A DNA stretch of 64,000 nucleotides from Chaenocephalus aceratus (Eukaryota; Chordata; Actinopteri; Perciformes; Channichthyidae): positions 23,851,236 through 23,915,235 of the forward strand of contig CM043801.1 in assembly GCA_023974075.1 (NCBI GenBank). The letters run 5' to 3'. The position numbers and the translations under genes are program-made. Positions 26,801-45,066 of this stretch are shown here, piece by piece. The notes under the pieces are model-generated. The model did not search any database. It saw nothing but the letters and a program-made list of their open reading frames with translations, and was not told the origin of the DNA. Position 1 is the stretch's first letter. Every line of letters starts with the position of its first letter.

Positions 26801-29800
26801 TGGGTCGGAAAATGAACATCTTGAAGAGCAAGTGGGCATCAGCAACGGTTGTCCACAGGAGTCCTTGGTAGGACATTAACATATGCATCTATCCCACGTC
26901 AAACCAAACGTATAGGCTTACTGTATATGTCAACTAATTAACTGATGCATAATGATCTTGTTCTTTTCTAGGTTTCTCGCAAAGCAGAGTTCAACTTGAA
27001 AAGCTCCCTGTCAGCTACCCTTCAAGATTTCAGTCTGGCTGATGATGAAGTTACTGTCTCCCTCGGATTCAAGAGCACAGAAAACCAGGGTCTCATTCTG
27101 CAGGACAAACAGTTGGTCAGTCATTGCATACATTTTTAAATAATGTTCAAATTGTGACTTTTATTAAAGAAGAACTTGGTCAGATTTAAAAAAACGTTGT
27201 TTCATTCTGTTTTCCAGGCTAATGGGATGAATCTTAAGTTGGAGAATGGCCATGTGATTCTCAATTTTAACAACAAGATCTGGAAATCAAACAAAGTATA
27301 TAACGATGGCCTGTGGCATTATTTGACTGTTACCAGAAGAAGTGGAAGGTATGAAAAAGGAAATTCAAACACATCCATAACATTGTTTAGACAACTGCAC
27401 ACTTTAGTCTTTGGTTTGGTTTGATTTACATTTGTATGCTAAGCAAATTAGTTACACAGACATAATAAATAAACACTTTTAGTGACAGCAGTTGCCCAGA
27501 AGATACATTTGTTAAATACCCTGCAATCTAAAGCTAGTGTACATAATATACTATGATGTTTTTTCCAAACAGTATTAAGCTTGTTATTGATGACGAAGAC
27601 AAGGGTCTGGAGCAGAGTGGCAGCTCTGCCATACCCAACACAGGTGGCGCCATTGTTCTGGGAAAAGACACGTTCAAAGGCTGCATTTCTAACCTCTACA
27701 CAAGACGGTAATGTTATGCATCATTTTATACAGCTTGTTTGCACACCAAAAATGTCTGTTATTTGATGTATGGTGTTTTAAATTATATTGGTACATTTTC
27801 TGTTTGCAGGCCAACAAATCTGTACAAGGCTGAGGACCTCAGCACCTTCACGCCATCTGGAAATGTAAAGATTGATGTGTGTACTGCTGACACACTCGCT
27901 CAACTGATGATGGACCGTGCCTCTAAGAAGGTGAGAGTTTGTTTATTGATTTTTGTAGATAAGTGAAAAAACATTTGGATTAAATAATTTAAACTTCTTT
28001 CCAAAGCAAATCCATCTTTATTCTTGAACGACTAGAGCAATCCATCTTATGTAAAGCTTTAACAACTAGCCTGTTTCTTATAAACATGTTTGATGATTGA
28101 TTCCACTCTCTATAAGTAAGTCATACCCATCTTCTTAATTCATATATACAGTGGAGCCATGTTGTAATACTACTGTTGAAAGCTAATTAAAAATCCCAGT
28201 CTTATGTTGACATTGTTTACATTCTACTTTGCTGCCTTATTTCCAGAGATGAAGAAGAAGGAGCCCTGCCTGAGGATGCTGACAAGAATCTATTACTGAA
28301 ATAAAAACTGTCAGTTTGCACCATAATGTTCTGTTGCTTACTGTATGCACAAGCTCATTCATCTGCAGTGTACTTAAATAAACAAGTTGCATGAACAATT
28401 CCAATAATCATGAGTTATAAAATGTAATGTATCTCTAATGTGTCTAATCTATTCAAAAATCCATTAATTACAAACAAAACCTTGTGAATAACAAGCTTGA
28501 AATCAGTTCATGTCTCTTTCATTCTTTTCATTCTTTCATCTTACTCAGGACTGAAAACATGTACTAATAGTCATTCACAAGCACGTGACCTCTCACTATT
28601 GTCATAACTATTGGAAACACAAAATATGCTTGATTATAAAATGATATACCTTTTAACCTCACTGTAAAATAACATGACTAATCATTACAGTTAATGCACA
28701 ACACATTCAAAAGGATCTGCCTCCATGTTCCCATCATCATTGACTAAGCTCCATGCATTTGATTTGTAGCATGTGAATAACAGACACCATATCAACAAAA
28801 CAACCTCTTCCCCAGCAAAAATATTGTTGATATAATTATAGCACACTGTTATATTTTACTTTTTGAGTAAATTATCTCACACATTGTGTCAAAAAGACAC
28901 AAATTATATTGTAAAGGGTTTGATAAAAAATGTAGTTCTGGGGTAGTAAAGCCTTTCTAAGTAAACTCTTAAAACTGAATGGGATCCCAGCATAAAGCTT
29001 GAGAAACACTAACCTACATTGTATTACACTTTGTAGCCAATGGGACATTGGGAAGCATCTCCTAAGACGAAATGTTGGTATTTCAAAGCTAAGCCAGACT
29101 TCATGTTGAAATATGTGAGGCGTAGTGGAGCTGACGGTGTTCAGACACATTATCAAAGCATGATTACTTTATTTCTTCAAACACTGTAGTTCTTGCATGC
29201 CCATCATAAATGACTAAGCTCCATTTGATTTGGAGCATGTGATTAACAACACAACAACCTATTCTCCAGCAACCCACAGTCCACTGATCCATGCCTTCAT
29301 GCCGCTGCAATAATAACTTGATACTACAGTCTGGGTTTAGTGGAAGCATCAAAGCTAAAACATAAGAAAGGGTTTTTTTTAATTCTGTCATGAAATCTTT
29401 TTACACTGTGTAATGAGATTCTTTTCGGTGGTGTTTTGTATATAATAGGAGTCATATAGGACTAAATGAGTTATTTCAAAAAAACATTTGAGTGTTAAAA
29501 GTAAAACAAATATCTGCAACTTGCAACTAGCGGTTCGTCCTTGTTATCTTTGAGTGTATGCCAAATTGAATAACCCAAATCCTACAAGCATGTACCTGCA
29601 TGCTGTACCGAATAAGGACAATACAACATTCCTAACTATGTTGAAACCATCCACAGCCCTGAGTAAACAGGAGGTTAATATGGGTGGTGCTGCTACAGGA
29701 AACTATGCCTGACCTCAGTGTCACCAAAATAAAGAATCTGATGTGTGTTATTTTGTAACTGATTACAAGATTCACTCCGACCAACTTGTAATAACTACTT

Positions 29801-32800
29801 ACTACTTGGGTGATGAAATCATTACTACCATGCATGCTAGACTTGGCTTCTTATCTAAACTACTGTATGAAAGGCTGGTTATTAAGTCTCTTTGGGAGAA
29901 ATGTGTTATGCGTAGAAGCACGAGTCGATTAATCATAATAGTAGATCCACAGTCATTGTATCTGCATTATTTTGATTTGCGTCATTTAAATGCAAAACAA
30001 CATTTTCAAGCTTCTTAGTTGGACAGGTTTGCTGTTTTTGTTCTTAGATTCTATGATTACTAATTATATTGGGGTTTTGGACTATTGGATGGGCATTTTC
30101 TGACTGACTGAATTGTATTTTTAGTCAACCTACACAAAAATTGACAGATGAGTAAAAAATGAAAATAACCTTTGGTTAAAGCCCTCCATTTATTTATTTA
30201 TTCAGTGTGTCATTGGTGTTCTCACCCGCGGAAAAAACTATTGTGTTTCACTGTCTGTGAGTGGAGCCATAACAACGCCATACAAATACAGTAGCCTATT
30301 TATAATATTTGATATACTAACCACAATTGTAGTCATGTTTAGGCTACCACTAACATTGCCATACCCTCCCATCTTTATTTACTTACAGGGTGGAACCGCA
30401 TTGGAGACTTCCCCAAATGTGAGTTAGCAAACAATAATTGCTAACTTTAAACCTTGTGCTGAGTTTCTCTCTTGTTTGTCTGTGCTGTTTTAGGATTTCG
30501 TGATGCAGGCGATAAATGAGAGTCTATCAGCGTGCCGATTACCAACCATGGTTCAAAATGCTTATCGCCTGGGAGGCCCTGTGAGCAGCCTGAGCTACAG
30601 CCTTCCACTTCAGGTCCTGCAGCCCAGGTGAGAAACCTGTCCCACGCCACCATTGCACAATACACATACATGCACACACATGTAGTGGTTGATTTATGTT
30701 ATAAATAATGTGCTTGGATGAGTCTGTCATCTCAAGAACTATGCCGCAGTTATATTCGAGCCAACAAAAACAAACACTAAAAATGTGGTATTTTTTCATC
30801 TTCCCCAGGCCCCACTTCTCTCTGGATATCAGGACTCGAGCTGGTGAAGGCCTGCTGTTCTTTGCTGCTACCAGAGGGGGGCGCTCTCATCTCGCTTTAT
30901 ACATATCCAAAGGCAGGATTAGACTGTCTGTAGGCAAACAGAAGGAGATCTTCAACAGGGAGAAATACAATGATGGAAAGTGGCACTCGGTCAGTGGATT
31001 TATATCATACTAATTACATAATATACATATCATACTAACCACATAATATGTTGCCGCTACCACTCAGTCCAGATTATAAAGCAAGGGTCAGTGTTTAATT
31101 ATTCTTTATGTCTATGGTGACAATATTGCCTGCAGGTCATATTCAGTTTGGAGAAGAAGAAATTTCGATTGGTCGTGGATGGGATCAGAGCCCAGGATGG
31201 TCAGCTGACCACTGCTGAGTTGAACTCCATGCAGCAGTTTGTGTCACCTGTGCACCTGGGCAGTGCTCCAGAGTCCCTTCACAAAGAGCTTAAGGTAAAA
31301 TGAAATGAAATAAAATGAAGTACTCACTGACCGATTCACACACATGTTACATTTTCTTTTTTCGTTCTTTTAAGTTGAAGGCTCTTCCAAGACAAAGTGT
31401 ATCCGGGTGTATCCGCAATTTTAAAATGAATGGAGCACCAATGTCAAATCCAACCTCCAACCACGGCGCGGGCCCCTGCTTTGAGGGACAGACACAAAGA
31501 GGGGTTTATTTCTCAGGGAATGGAGCACATGTCGTTATCAGTGAGTAAACGTTTTCTGAAGAAGCATTGCTCATTCCAATGATTATCTCCATCAGGTTCT
31601 GTTGGAGATACAGTACGAAGGAATTGCAACCACCCCCACACAATTTGGCTTCTCAACAAGTCAAAACTAATTTTACATGGATGACCGAAAATATATTGTT
31701 TTACAGGTCTATAGGATTATTTAATTTTGCCTAGTTAGCATACTTCCACAACATTTAAATGTAATTCAATTTGACTGGGAGAAACCTGGGAATTAGTTAG
31801 AACAGTTGGCGATGTTATAAAATCATAAACTCATCAATATAATATTAACATAAATGTAAGAAAAGATACATTAAACCCAAGTAATGTTTTTTTTTAAATA
31901 ATAATTTAAAAAATTGACTAAATTCCCTTTTTTTAAGTTTCTGCATGTTCAATTTACTTTCTGTGCACTGAGTAAATATTTATATTATATATTACTTGGA
32001 ATGGATTTATTCGTGAAACCATTTAATTTTCTTTAAAATTATTAACCAAATTAGATTTAAGAAAACTTTGTTGGATTTAGATGTTTTTATTTAATTAGAT
32101 TCCACTTTATTTCATTGCACAGTCTCCTCATTATTCTGATATGCCATGTCCAAATTATGTAATCTATAACAATGCCAATGCTAACATGTTTTCTGTATTT
32201 CAGATGACTCTTTTGTTGTGGGCTCGGGCTTTGAGCTGCTGTTTAATATACGTCCACGGAATCAAACTGGACTCCTGCTACATGTTGGTGCTTCCAGCAT
32301 GAACCAGTATGGGCCTGCAGAGGGTCACTACCTCACTGTGTACATGCTCAGAGGAGAGGTGAGTTCTCTTTAATGCTACCAAACCAGATACTCCTACCAA
32401 AAAAACATGTTTTTTTCTGGAAAATAGACTAAAGATTCAGTTGAACTGGATCTGAAATAAAACTAAAATTATTTTTATTCCTGTTTTGGGGACTTAAATT
32501 CCATATTTAAGTGTGTTCCCTGACATTGTGACTAAAAGCACTATGTTTGGATATGCTCCCATTTTTAGGTTGTGGCACGAGCAAACAATGGCAAAGGGGA
32601 ATTCATGGTGTCAGTGAAGCCAAAAGCTTCTTTATGTGATGGAATGTTTCATAAGATTTCAGGTAAATTGCACACAGTCACTTGATGAAAGACATATTTC
32701 AAGAAAAACTAAACTGCTTTTAGAGTCTTATTAGGACACTGATATACAGTAAATCACCTTTCATGTTGAGTCACTGTCTGCTTGTCTTGTAGTAATCAAA

Positions 32801-33155
32801 AGGAAAAATGTTGTGCAACTGCACGTGGACACAATGGACAATTACAAGATTGGACCACCATCCTCCACTACAACTTTGACCAAAGACTCTGTGTATGTGG
32901 GTGGCATTCCTCGTGAGTATTAATCTGTTAATCTGAGAGTTAATCTACTATGATTTCAGTGAATCTTATTCACACATATCAGATATTCACCACATGCACC
33001 TTTCTGCTGCAGAGATGTCAATGCAACAGACGCTCCCAGTCACATCGTCCTTTATGGGATGCATTCAGGACATGAGGATCAACGGCGAGTCCATCTCTTT
33101 CGACAAGTTGTCCGGTGCGTTTGGTCCGGTCAACCTCAAAGAATGTCCAGGCTGA
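297..33155 (+). CDS. LAMA3: Laminin subunit alpha-3, 3B-type transcript (5' partial)
   Basis: Alpha chain of laminin-332/311-type heterotrimers, secreted into epithelial basement membranes, where the LG domains bind integrins and dystroglycan-like receptors. From 297 onward I could chain about 65 coding exons with matching phases: LE modules, an alpha3/alpha5-type globular domain, LE modules, an L4 domain, LE modules, a coiled coil, then five LG domains ending at TGA 33153-33155. The LN domain and first LE modules must lie upstream of base 1. Assignment to alpha-3 rather than alpha-5 rests on the L4/LE/coil wording (for example [18 protein letters not shown] and [20 protein letters not shown] segments), the alpha-3A promoter exon, and the TTC39C-OSBPL1A neighbours. 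Most splice sites are consensus GT-AG; the exon ending at 9256 has a weak donor. Sub-blocks are listed separately with exon coordinates. Confidence 0.95.
4126..9890 (+). CDS. LAMA3: LAMA3 exons: alpha3B/alpha5-type N-terminal globular domain (domain IV'')
   Basis: Twelve exons: 4126-4282, 4887-5025, 5212-5354, 5648-5751, 6159-6315, 6840-7003, 7140-7248, 7333-7430, 8370-8568, 8713-8839, 9108-9256 and 9775-9890. The product opens with [20 protein letters not shown] and is a beta-rich non-EGF domain of about 530 residues, of the kind that separates LE arrays only in long alpha-3B and alpha-5 laminins. Two basic clusters stand out: [10 protein letters not shown] in exon 6159-6315 and RQRRQ in exon 8370-8568. 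The donor after 9256 reads GTCCGT, but the reading frame (TL joined to DYIMLVP) leaves no better option. Intron 7431-8369 carries a 240-bp sequence repeated in intron 10662-12122. Confidence 0.87.
7926..8170. repeat. Intronic dispersed repeat, copy 1
   Basis: About 245 bases (TTATCTCATGGGTTATTTAA ... GGGAGGCAGACGAGAAGAAG) closely similar to 11277-11520 in another LAMA3 intron. No terminal inverted repeats or poly-A tail seen, so a repeat class cannot be named. Confidence 0.75.
10155..12507 (+). CDS. LAMA3: LAMA3 exons: second LE array
   Basis: Exons 10155-10366, 10457-10661, 12123-12267 and 12367-12507. They encode cysteine-rich LE modules ([47 protein letters not shown]), leading through SSSKRRGK into the L4 domain. 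The acceptor of the last exon is ambiguous between two overlapping AG dinucleotides (12365-12368); 12367 keeps the frame. Intron 10662-12122 contains a hAT-like non-autonomous element with a (TA)n core and the second copy of the 240-bp intronic repeat. Confidence 0.9.
10746..11157. mobile_element. hAT-like non-autonomous element with (TA)n core
   Basis: Left end GGTGTCAAACTCAATTTC and right end GGCCTTGAGTTTGAGACCCC are imperfect inverted repeats, with subterminal CGGGCCACAT and GGGCCGGATTTGGCC. A (TA)n run lies at about 10825-10853. No ORF. The right 100 bases recur at 14766-14866. Confidence 0.65.
11277..11520. repeat. Intronic dispersed repeat, copy 2
   Basis: Second copy of the sequence at 7926-8170, same orientation, roughly 85-90% alike by eye with small indels. 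Lies just right of a hAT-like element in intron 10662-12122. Confidence 0.75.
12836..16280 (+). CDS. LAMA3: LAMA3 exons: laminin IV type A (L4) domain
   Basis: Exons 12836-12997, 14953-15054, 15161-15244 and 16050-16280, all in phase 0. They encode the laminin B/IV domain: [16 protein letters not shown], then [37 protein letters not shown] and [20 protein letters not shown], ending in an LE half-module ([12 protein letters not shown]). These are the strongest alpha-3 signatures in the 3B part. Intron 12998-14952 is almost entirely repeats: an antisense LINE 3' end, a 1.1-kb hAT element and a hAT fragment. Intron 15245-16049 shows nothing recognisable beyond AT-rich sequence. Confidence 0.92.
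13016..13290 (-). mobile_element. LINE 3'-end fragment in LAMA3 L4 intron
   Basis: Begins with CTTGCC tandem units (plus strand GGCAA repeats, 13017-13041), then the common fish LINE tail reading TTTATTTATATAGCAC and CAAAGTGCTTTACA on the plus strand. It continues into the antisense of the reverse-transcriptase end (CTTCAGCCTGGATTTAAA). The same family appears at 35140-35310 and as a short tail at 44995-45066. Confidence 0.7.
13628..14765. mobile_element. hAT-like element, CAGTGGTTCTCAAAC ends
   Basis: Starts CAGTGGTTCTCAAACT and ends TTTGAAAACCACTG, matching inverted ends of the Charlie-like hAT group. Just inside, GTACCCCC and its mirrored copy near 14706-14737 extend the inverted repeat. 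1138 bp, no intact transposase. I see no clear 8-bp duplication. It abuts a fragment of a second hAT-like element at 14766. Confidence 0.7.
14766..14866. mobile_element. Right-end fragment of the 10746-type element
   Basis: TATTATATTCTTTGCAAGCT through TTGAGTTTGAGACCCCTG closely matches 11057-11157. It directly follows the CAGTGGTTCTC hAT element, as expected if that element inserted into, or replaced the rest of, a second copy. Confidence 0.7.
16281..17777. other. LAMA3 intron upstream of the alpha-3A promoter
   Basis: No exon or recognised transposon. If the alpha-3A promoter is real, this 1.5 kb is the most likely place for its proximal enhancers. A TGAGTAACGTGATTCAGGT word at 17461-17479 contains two AP-1-like half matches. 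Everything beyond that is inference. Confidence 0.4.
17778..17855. repeat. (GT)n microsatellite upstream of the alpha-3A promoter
   Basis: About 38 uninterrupted GT units, followed by a GA-rich and G-rich stretch (17860-17881). Alternating purine-pyrimidine; likely length-polymorphic. It ends about 200 bases before the alpha-3A ATG. Confidence 0.95.
17990..18056 (+). promoter_or_regulatory. Putative internal promoter and 5'UTR of the alpha-3A transcript
   Basis: A TATA-like TATTTAAG lies at 17996-18003. About 25-30 bases downstream is a GC-richer stretch that would hold the start site, and the first ATG follows at 18057. Upstream are TGATTCAGGT at 17936-17945, an earlier copy at 17470-17479, a GGGGCG box near 17953 and a long (GT)n tract. 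In mammals the LAMA3A transcript starts from an internal promoter controlled by AP-1 in keratinocytes. TGATTCA differs by one base from the AP-1 consensus, so an AP-1 role is inference. Confidence 0.5.
18057..18440 (+). CDS. LAMA3: LAMA3A alternative first coding exon (signal peptide plus 13-residue repeats)
   Basis: 128 codons from ATG 18057 to donor GAG|gtaaaa at 18440, phase 0, matching the phase-0 acceptor of the shared exon at 19139. Residues 13-31 ([18 protein letters not shown]) form a signal-peptide core; a second ATG at 18072 could also serve. After a basic stretch come four tandem copies of [13 protein letters not shown] (18207-18362), then a degenerate half copy (LFPNVNDGS). Position, phase and signal peptide match the mammalian alpha-3A exon, which also sits just before the KCAPGYY-type LE module. 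I know no mammalian counterpart of the repeats. Joined to the downstream exons it gives a chain of about 1798 residues, close to human alpha-3A (about 1724). Confidence 0.85.
18207..18362 (+). repeat. Four tandem 39-bp coding repeats (13-aa units)
   Basis: Units at 18207-18245, 18246-18284, 18285-18323 and 18324-18362, each [13 protein letters not shown] or [13 protein letters not shown]. Units 2 and 3 are identical; unit 1 differs by one silent base (AGG/CGG); unit 4 is more diverged at nucleotide level. The array is in frame and lies inside the alpha-3A first exon. The near-identity points to recent unit gain, so copy number may vary between individuals. Confidence 0.95.
19139..20530 (+). 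CDS. LAMA3: LAMA3 exons shared by 3A and 3B: third LE array
   Basis: Exons 19139-19252, 19877-19989, 20079-20159, 20255-20349 and 20477-20530. They encode about three LE modules ([60 protein letters not shown]) and lead into the coiled coil at CQ/ECDNC. From 19139 on, sequence is common to the long and short transcripts. Confidence 0.93.
20642..24553 (+). CDS. LAMA3: LAMA3 exons: coiled-coil domains II and I
   Basis: Twelve exons: 20642-20793, 21356-21466, 21569-21680, 21851-22018, 22154-22350, 22649-22765, 23054-23208, 23413-23554, 23654-23753, 23831-23947, 24065-24235 and 24402-24553; about 565 residues. The block begins with CDNC, the cysteine pair that links the three laminin chains. It continues as heptad-rich, Lys/Glu/Ala/Leu-rich sequence (for example [16 protein letters not shown]) with few cysteines, and ends with [14 protein letters not shown] just before LG1, as in other alpha chains. 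Length is close to the mammalian coil. The donor after 22018 is GTACGA, slightly off consensus. Confidence 0.93.
24658..27930 (+). CDS. LAMA3: LAMA3 exons: LG1-LG3 integrin-binding globular domains
   Basis: Twelve exons: 24658-24852, 24939-25087, 25223-25385, 25475-25602, 26003-26147, 26261-26356, 26484-26638, 26750-26867, 26972-27115, 27218-27348, 27573-27707 and 27810-27930. LG signatures recur: [58 protein letters not shown]. In laminin-332 this triplet carries the alpha3beta1/alpha6beta4 integrin site. LG1 has an unusual surface loop with RGD followed by a tetrabasic run ([11 protein letters not shown], about 24777-24809). The block ends phase 0 at SKK, where the transcript could continue to the 30389 exon or use the 28247 terminal exon. 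Confidence 0.93.
28247..28383 (+). CDS. LAMA3: Candidate alternative terminal exon ending LAMA3 after LG3
   Basis: A good acceptor (pyrimidines then ttccag at 28241-28246) follows the exon ending at 27930. In the required phase 0 it gives one Arg codon and TGA (28250-28252). If the overlapping second AG at 28247-28248 is used, it gives about 16 residues ending at TGA 28297-28299. Polyadenylation signals AATAAA follow at 28300-28305 and 28377-28382. Such a transcript would end at about 1406 residues for the 3A form and lack LG4-LG5. Mammalian alpha-3 loses LG4-5 by proteolysis after secretion; here the same end might also be set by alternative polyadenylation. No expression evidence is available to me. 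Confidence 0.5.
28718..29290. repeat. Pair of ~80-bp similar segments in LAMA3 intron
   Basis: The segment near 28722-28820 (ATGACTAAGCTCCAT-type, then GCATGTGAATAACA and CCCCAGCA) recurs in diverged form at 29196-29280 (AATGACTAAGCTCCATTTGA, GCATGTGATTAACA, CTCCAGCA). Class unknown; probably remnants of one repeat or a local duplication. Confidence 0.5.
30389..31294 (+). CDS. LAMA3: LAMA3 exons: LG3-LG4 linker and LG4 first part
   Basis: A 30-base exon 30389-30418 ([10 protein letters not shown], phase 0 on both sides, so skippable without frame change), then 30494-30627, 30809-30989 and 31136-31294. The linker between LG3 and LG4 is the region where mammalian alpha-3 is cut by extracellular proteases. 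LG4 follows with [38 protein letters not shown] and PVHLGSAPE. Confidence 0.9.
31375..33155 (+). CDS. LAMA3: LAMA3 exons: end of LG4, LG5 and stop
   Basis: Exons 31375-31540, 32204-32358, 32569-32662, 32793-32912 and 33013-33155. LG4 closes with [14 protein letters not shown]5 runs through [29 protein letters not shown] and VYVGGIP to [17 protein letters not shown], and the chain ends NLKECPG with TGA 33153-33155. In mammals the LG4-5 pair binds heparin/syndecan and is removed after secretion. Intron 31541-32203 is AT-rich with nothing recognisable. Confidence 0.93.
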
Positions 33156-34468
33156 ACGTCTCCATGCATCATCATGAAAACAAACCTTGGGACCACGTCC
33201 ACCGCCAACCATGTGCAATCTGTTACCCAGACAGAGAATGTGTTTGTGTGTAAGAATGTATATTTTACGAAGAGTGTGTTTCAATGTGAATGAGTGTGTG
33301 CTAGTGTGAGAGTCTGCATGTAAAATAGAAATATGATCAGCCGCTTACAGGTTCATATTATTTGCTGCTCGGTTAAGTATTTCTGTATTTATTTTGTGAT
33401 AAAAAAAAAAATCATGTATCAGGGCACCAATTCACACATTTCAACAGTTATTTTACAGTCTGATGTGTTGGTCCATTCATTTAGATAAATGTTGACAATC
33501 AAATGCTACTGAATATGCTTGTGATTGGTCAGGGCTGCAGCAGGAGCAATCCGGCACTTTAAGAAAACAAATAATGCCTTTTGTGATGGTGCTTTAATGG
33601 AAATCAACATTATTAGTGGATTTTCTTTGTTTGTTTGTTGAAAAGTTTTTACTAGAAATATTACGTTTACACCAAGGGTGCTCGTTTTATTGCTGTTTTA
33701 ATTTCATATCCAAATGCCAGCATGTAGAATCTACATTTTACCTGGTTTAGTAGAGTTTTCAAACAGGCCATGAAATCAAATGGTTTTCCCCCATGTTTTT
33801 TCCCCTAAACTGTACACGTATTGTTCTGAATCAATTTTCCAGTTTGCATTCCTTTTTCATGCATGGGGATGTTCTGTGTGGCTGTCAATATCAGTTACAC
33901 AAGAAAACAGCATGTACTGAAGTTTGTGTAGCATTTTCTATGAGTTAAAAAACAATATAAATGCAATTAGCTTCAAATAAGTCTCACAAGTAATGTTTGG
34001 GACCATTTAGTCCATATTACTATAATGCTGTGTGTAACATAACAAAAAACATCAACACTTTATGTATTTAAACCCCCAGCAAGTTTTTACCTACCTGTGT
34101 TGTTCATTTGTGTAAAACAATTGTGATATGAGGAAAAATATGCATGATGATTGGACATGGGGATTGTTATATGCATTCCTGTCTTGTGACCACTGATTTG
34201 TAAGCCATTTTGTAATCACTGTTCTTTATAAATACTTGTCAGTGCCATAGGTCTTGATTTGTGATCATGGTGACAGCTGAAACTATTATGGACTGAACCA
34301 TGCTTTTTCATCACAGAAATGTGGGATTAATTGTTGAATTGATTGTACAGGTTACAGAAATGTAATTAGCAAATAATTATATTTGTTGTAATGATTTGTA
34401 TGAATACAGTACATAATGGTAATGTATCTCAGTGTGCCTACTTTTTGGGAGTAGAGTGGCTCAGCTAA

Positions 34469-34499
<31 letters not shown>

Positions 34500-34903
34500 A
34501 ATATATAAATGTGTGTCTTGTGTGGAGCAGGCATTGACTCTGATTTAATTTGACCTCAGTATTTCCAAAACCATATCTCAGGCCCTAACATCTATCGATC
34601 TGGTTGACGACAGCCCTCAATCACAAACCACCACGCCCACTCTGATGCTGCCTTCAAGGACTTGGTGAACTCAAGACTTAAAGCTGCAAGGTGCTTCACT
34701 AAATGATGTGACCCAATTCAATATGTTTAGCTATAAGCACATGCCAAAGAAAATGTAACAAATGACGATGCTTCCAAAATATTGAATTGTGTCATTTGAA
34801 TAATAATAATTGTTCACATTATGATAGCTGTAATAACCCAATTATTGGCGACGCAATAAGTAAACAGTTCGGTAACAGCTATCAATATACAGTTTGCAAT
34901 AAA
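33156..34903 (+). other. LAMA3 3' untranslated region (inferred)
   Basis: No further LAMA3 exon follows the stop. The first clear AATAAA on the plus strand after the stop is at 34898-34903, suggesting a 3'UTR of about 1.75 kb. It contains an (AT)n run near 34468-34509. The end position is inferred from the signal only. Sequence from 34904 to the TTC39C start holds a LINE fragment and the TTC39C promoter. Confidence 0.5.
34466..34510. repeat. (AT)n tract in LAMA3 3'UTR region
   Basis: Mostly perfect AT dinucleotides with AAATAT interruptions. Similar short (AT)n runs occur at 3858-3875 and 10825-10853. Confidence 0.8.
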
Positions 34904-35139
34904 ATATGACAGAAAGCGTGCTGTTCTGGTGAAATATCAAAGGGCAAACATTTGATGGGTCAATGACATATTGTTCAAACATTTTCCATGTGATCTTATT
35001 ACTCCAAATCAATGCAACATTGTATTACTTACACACATACATTGATTTTAACATTAGTGTTATGTAATATTAATATGCTCTAGTTTTATGACAAAACTAG
35101 CTGATATAGAATACAACAGGTATTAAATACATTAATTAA

Positions 35140-35310
35140 AGTAACAGTGTGTAAGATATGAATGGTTCAATTAAGGGGTGGCAAAAAGAAAAGTATTTAG
35201 CCTGGATTTAAAGAGTAAGAGTTGCAGCGGACCTGCAGGTTTCTGGGAGTTTGTTCCGAATATATGGAGCATACTAACCGAACGCTCCGGTTGCGATAGT
35301 TACGATAGCA
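35140..35310 (-). mobile_element. LINE fragment upstream of TTC39C
   Basis: Shares about 100 bases with the 13200-13290 LINE fragment (AAGATATGAATGGTTCAA, TTTAGCCTGGATTTAAA, GAGTTGCAGCGGAC). It then extends further with CTGCAGGTTTCTGGGAGTTT, the antisense of the usual reverse-transcriptase end. It lacks the 3' tail. Confidence 0.65.
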
Positions 35311-35339
35311 CCCAAAGGCAGCACATTTCCTGTACACAC

Positions 35340-43989
<8,650 letters not shown>

Positions 43990-44615
43990 CATTTTATCCA
44001 CACCTCAGAAAGAACTGGACGATACCACAATACCATTGGAATCACTAATGTTACACTGTCAGGATTTATTTATTTTTATTTTTATATTTCCATATTCTGA
44101 GCCAATGCATACTTTTAAAGTGTGCAATATACAGTAGGCGTTATAGGAGAACAGTCAAAAGGTATTATTCATGTTACTGTTTTTTGTACATGTGCAAATC
44201 GAATCAGATGACAATCTTTAAATACAATTGTGAAAAGCATCAGGCATTGATCCACAGAGGGACTACTTTTCCTCTGATTAGGAGAAAAGTCAGGTTAAAT
44301 AGAGCAATGGCACAAAGCGTTGACTGACAAAGCAATCAAATTAATGACTCAGCCACCTCAGTGTTGTTTGACAACGTGACATTTGTGATTTAAATGCTTT
44401 GCTAATCCATAAGCATGAGTACTAAATGATTTTTTAGCATACTGTAGCCTCTTTTTTACCGGACTCGTGTAAATATGTCTCGCACACAGGTTTTAATAGT
44501 TGTGCCAACATCATGTGAGAGGCCTAGGTGCAGCGTGCTACTGTCGGCCATACAATGGTCTTTATTTATATTGTTTGTTTTAAGATAATACAATAAATAT
44601 TGTAAAATGGATTAT
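43990..44615 (+). other. TTC39C 3'UTR with polyadenylation signal
   Basis: After TGA 43987-43989 the first canonical AATAAA on this strand is at 44592-44597, giving a 3'UTR of about 620 bases. The sequence is AT-rich with no other gene. The convergent OSBPL1A 3'UTR probably ends near 45160, so the two transcripts do not appear to overlap if these signals are used. Confidence 0.6.
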
Positions 44616-44994
44616 GGTTGTCCCCTCTTCACTTTTAATGCACATACAACAAATAGAAGTGATGGCAAACTTTTTTTTTTCATCAATTATAAACAAACAA
44701 ATGAACAAGGTGTATCTGGTGCATTCATTAAATACTTTTAATGGGGTTATTCTAACCTCAATGCTATAATTGCGATGCATAAAATATAAGAACACCTAAA
44801 AATGGAAACAAAAATAAATCTTAAGAAAGGGGCTAATTACTGCCAATGATTTTCAAACTTGTTTTTTTTTCCTTTCAAATCCTTTAGGGGTCCAAGGATA
44901 AATTGTGAAAGCATTAAGCATCATTTGGTTGTAAATCACCAAAAACAGGAAGGCCAAGACAAATGTCATGACTGGTCGCCAGGATATGGCCAAT

Positions 44995-45066
44995 GATAAT
45001 AACTTTATTCGTATAGCACCTTTCATACAGGGGATTGCATGTTCAAAGTGCTTTACATCAGTAATG
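44995..45066 (-). mobile_element. Short LINE-tail fragment between convergent genes
   Basis: Plus-strand text AATAACTTTATTCGTATAGC followed by CAAAGTGCTTTACA is the common fish LINE 3' tail in antisense. Only about 70 bases remain. Confidence 0.5.

Larger units (their letters stand above)
27931..30388. other. LAMA3 LG3-LG4 intron
   Basis: Contains the candidate terminal exon at 28247 and the diverged repeat pair near 28.7 and 29.2 kb. The rest is AT-rich with no convincing exon. It separates LG1-3 coding exons from the linker and LG4-5 exons. Confidence 0.6.
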
